Source: an uncultured Bacteroides sp. (GTDB taxonomy: Bacteria; Bacteroidota; Bacteroidia; Bacteroidales; Bacteroidaceae). Taken from it: a stretch of 8,297 nt of DNA. The translations under genes and the position numbers were made by a program. Below the pieces are notes generated by a model that saw only the letters and a program-made list of their open reading frames with translations, ran no database searches and was not told the origin of the DNA. The stretch spans positions 1-8,297 of the forward strand of contig CAKUYM010000185.1 of NCBI GenBank assembly GCA_934716785.1, read 5' to 3'. Of the stretch, positions 6,518-8,297 are shown one piece after another (positions within the stretch are counted from its first letter, which is position 1; each line of letters opens with the position of its first letter).

Positions 6518-6555
6518 GGGAGGAGCGGAGAGGGATCTTAGCTCCTCCTTTTTTT
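6518..6555 (+). terminator. Intrinsic terminator of the exbB-TPR operon
   Basis: GGAGGAGC (6519-6526) pairs perfectly with GCTCCTCC (6541-6548) around a 14-nt loop, and seven T residues follow (6549-6555). It lies 28 bp after the TPR stop. On the minus strand the stem is not followed by a T-run, so it should act mainly on the plus-strand operon and only poorly on the convergent alpha-galactosidase transcript. Confidence 0.9.
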
Positions 6556-6590
6556 ACACTTTTCTGCACTTTTTTATAGTATTCACTGTC

Positions 6591-8183
6591 TTATTCTACT
6601 TTTGCCAAGGTGAAGCAGTCAATATCCGGTGCCCAGTTATAACTGTTTCCCATACGGATGGTATTATATCCGGTTTTCAGTTCTACAGGGATTGTGATTT
6701 GATTATGTGCATTATCTTCTCCCAATGAATCGATCTTAGTGATGATGCCGTTGACGTCTACTTCCAGTTGTCGGCCCTTGCCATACAAATAGTAAATGGT
6801 CATGTTGTAGCGTCCGCCGTTTTCACTGTACACCTCGTTCCATTCGGCATAGTTTTCCGGTTGTCCGCCGAGGAATCCCACCTTCATCTTACCGGATGCT
6901 TCCTTATCGTTGGCGTAGATGATGCCTTTGGAATTCTTGTCCAAGTCGTTGAAGAGAGGCAGGTATGCCCATTCTGCTTCATACAGAGTAGGCTCTATGC
7001 GTTTTTCACCTTCCATGCGGAGAAACATAGCGCTGTGGGCGGGCAAGCTCTGGTCAAAGTTGCCGGAGAAACTGCCTAAATCATTATGCTTTACCAAATC
7101 ACGCACTTTTACATTTCCGTCAAATTCCAAAGAGGAGAATGGAACGGAAAAACTGCATACCGTATCGGAAGGGTTGTATAATGCCACTGCACGTACATTA
7201 CCTCGTTTCTGCTCGATGTCTTTCACCAGTACATAGCCGTCATTTTCATGCTGTACCACATAGGCCTGCAATCCTAACGGATCCTGATTGAGCGCGATTA
7301 ATTCTTTGTTTTTCAGCAGTTCGAGTGAAGATTCCGGCAGATTTTCCAAATTACAGCCGATAAGCAAAGGCGAGCTCATGATACACCACATACCGAAATG
7401 AGCCTCTTCTTCAACCGGGGTAAGACCTTCTCCGCCCACCTTGCTGTTATTTCGGAATCCGATGACCATCATATCCATGTCATTGTAATGTCCGTCTTTT
7501 GCATAGGCGGACAGATAAAGATTCTTTCCGATTACATATTTCAGAGAGCCCCAGTGTGCGTTGATATCTCCACTGATGCGCCAGGAGGTAGCTGCATCTT
7601 TTGCCCAAGTGCCGGGAAAAGCCCATCGACAGATATTCACGGAGACATCTTTGTTCACTTTGTCTATGCTGTTGCGGATGGAGGTGTAGCGTTCTTTCTC
7701 GTTCAGCCCCAGTACGTCTCCGCCGCAATAGTCTATTTTGATAAAGTCGAATCCCCAATCTCCGAAGTATAATTGTGCATCTTGCGATTCGTGACCATAG
7801 ATACCTGCGCCTACCCCCGCTGCGTCATTATCCCAGATGGAGCCGCAGGTGTTATTGCCGGCATCTGTGTAGATACCTGCTTTCATGCCTAATCCGTGGA
7901 TGTAGTCTGCTACGGGTTTCATGCCGTTCGGAAAACGTTTCTCGTTCGTTTGCATGACCCCGTTTGCATCCCTTTTGCCGAAGTAACCGTCGTCTATGTT
8001 GACATACCGATACCCGACCTCTTTCAAACCTTTTTCTATCATAAGGTCGGCCTGATGTTTGATAATGTCTTCACTGATGTCTACGCGAAATGCATTCCAT
8101 GAACTCCATCCCATGATAGGGGGATTGAATGTCTGCTTTTGGTCCGAGAGGGTGGTTTGAGTATTTGTGCAACCGGTGCACAA
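6591..8183 (-). CDS. GH27 alpha-galactosidase-like glycosidase, lipoprotein, with C-terminal CBM-like domain
   Basis: This is a glycoside hydrolase of family 27 (clan GH-D), a retaining enzyme expected to release terminal alpha-galactose or a related sugar. Residues are numbered from the TTG at 8183. The catalytic barrel opens with MGWSSWN (24-30) and holds VNIDDGYF (61-68). The likely nucleophile is D151 in FIKIDYC, and the likely acid/base is D206 in SWRISGDI. GHYNDMDMMVIG (231-242) and SPLLIGCNL are also typical. A beta domain (about 300-392) is followed by an extra domain at about 399-530, starting YEAEWA and ending DIDCFTLAK, which resembles CBM6/CBM35-type carbohydrate-binding modules. 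The start is a problem. A signal peptide with a possible lipobox (KFYLLSVAAATLLCTGC) is encoded upstream through 8217-8219, but no ATG, GTG or TTG exists in frame between it and the stop at 8283-8285. TTG 8183 would cut off the signal; CTG at 8229-8231 is a possible true start. The GH27 call is firm; exact substrate and start are not. Confidence 0.92.
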   Translation of the reverse strand: MCTGCTNTQTTLSDQKQTFNPPIMGWSSWNAFRVDISEDIIKHQADLMIEKGLKEVGYRYVNIDDGYFGKRDANGVMQTNEKRFPNGMKPVADYIHGLGMKAGIYTDAGNNTCGSIWDNDAAGVGAGIYGHESQDAQLYFGDWGFDFIKIDYCGGDVLGLNEKERYTSIRNSIDKVNKDVSVNICRWAFPGTWAKDAATSWRISGDINAHWGSLKYVIGKNLYLSAYAKDGHYNDMDMMVIGFRNNSKVGGEGLTPVEEEAHFGMWCIMSSPLLIGCNLENLPESSLELLKNKELIALNQDPLGLQAYVVQHENDGYVLVKDIEQKRGNVRAVALYNPSDTVCSFSVPFSSLEFDGNVKVRDLVKHNDLGSFSGNFDQSLPAHSAMFLRMEGEKRIEPTLYEAEWAYLPLFNDLDKNSKGIIYANDKEASGKMKVGFLGGQPENYAEWNEVYSENGGRYNMTIYYLYGKGRQLEVDVNGIITKIDSLGEDNAHNQITIPVELKTGYNTIRMGNSYNWAPDIDCFTLAKVE

Positions 8184-8282
8184 CAGAGTAGCTGCTGCTA
8201 CCGAAAGAAGGTAGAATTTATTTTGGCTCAGTTGTAATTCTTGGGGGATAACATTTGTTAATTCCCCCTTTATGCATATATC
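8184..8282 (-). other. Open upstream extension of the GH27 gene, encoding its signal peptide
   Basis: On the minus strand the GH27 frame stays open from 8183 up to the TAA at 8283-8285. It encodes a hydrophobic signal sequence just before the putative lipid Cys at residue 5 of the TTG-started protein. No ATG, GTG or TTG occurs in frame here. Two out-of-frame ATGs (8252-8254 and 8275-8277, minus strand) head short frames that meet stops. One base gained in the C5 run (minus strand of 8243-8247), or one lost from the G5 run (minus strand of 8264-8268), would join one or the other ATG to the signal peptide. CTG at 8229-8231 is one base from ATG and would give MSQNKFYLLSV. No promoter is evident in this short stretch. 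Confidence 0.6.
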
Positions 8283-8297
8283 TTAGCTAACCTATAC

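Noticed and set aside
6518..6555. The 6518-6555 hairpin as a true bidirectional terminator for the GH27 gene.
   Set aside because: On the minus strand the stem is followed by CGTTACGAC, not a T-run, so it lacks the second half of an intrinsic terminator in that direction.
7398..7772. A 124-codon plus-strand frame opposite the GH27 gene.
   Set aside because: It lies wholly antisense to the catalytic barrel of GH27, which carries intact motifs, and its product has no recognisable domain.

Overview
The window looks like chromosomal DNA from the gut Bacteroidales (Bacteroides or Phocaeicola). The signs are the 5S and 23S rRNA sequence style, mostly absent Shine-Dalgarno signals, the Bacteroidetes-type TonB with its GKNQAYGAY cytoplasmic motif, two consecutive ExbD proteins, and a lipoprotein-type GH27 alpha-galactosidase. 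The species cannot be fixed from the sequence alone.

Layout. Positions 1-300 are the downstream end of an rRNA operon: the last bases of 23S rRNA, a short spacer with a hairpin, a complete 5S rRNA and a strong intrinsic terminator. Positions 301-1099 are AT-rich and hold one small unrecognised gene for a secreted, Ser/Cys-rich protein (499-936) with a candidate Bacteroides-type promoter. Positions 1100-6490 are six closely packed plus-strand genes (gaps of 28, 15, 25, 7 and 21 bp) ending at a clear intrinsic terminator: exbB, exbD-1, exbD-2, tonB, a PstS-like substrate-binding lipoprotein and a secreted TPR protein. Positions 6591-8183 or beyond, on the minus strand and convergent with the operon, encode a GH27 alpha-galactosidase with a C-terminal carbohydrate-binding-like domain.

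How the genes fit together. ExbB and the two ExbD proteins should form the inner-membrane proton channel, and TonB should carry the energy to outer-membrane TonB-dependent (SusC-like) receptors. The PstS-like lipoprotein and the TPR protein sit in the same apparent transcript and both carry export signals. They are therefore candidate envelope accessory parts of this TonB complex, although that role is inference. No PstC, PstA or PstB permease gene is in the window.

Most worth a second look: the 1 ExbB : 2 ExbD : TonB : PstS-like : TPR arrangement; enlarged periplasmic domains in both ExbDs; an extra N-terminal membrane segment in ExbB; the lack of any ATG, GTG or TTG upstream of the alpha-galactosidase signal peptide; and an Arg in that enzyme's substrate-recognition loop where classical alpha-galactosidases have Glu. 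Nothing in the window resembles a CRISPR array, insertion sequence, prophage or toxin-antitoxin locus.
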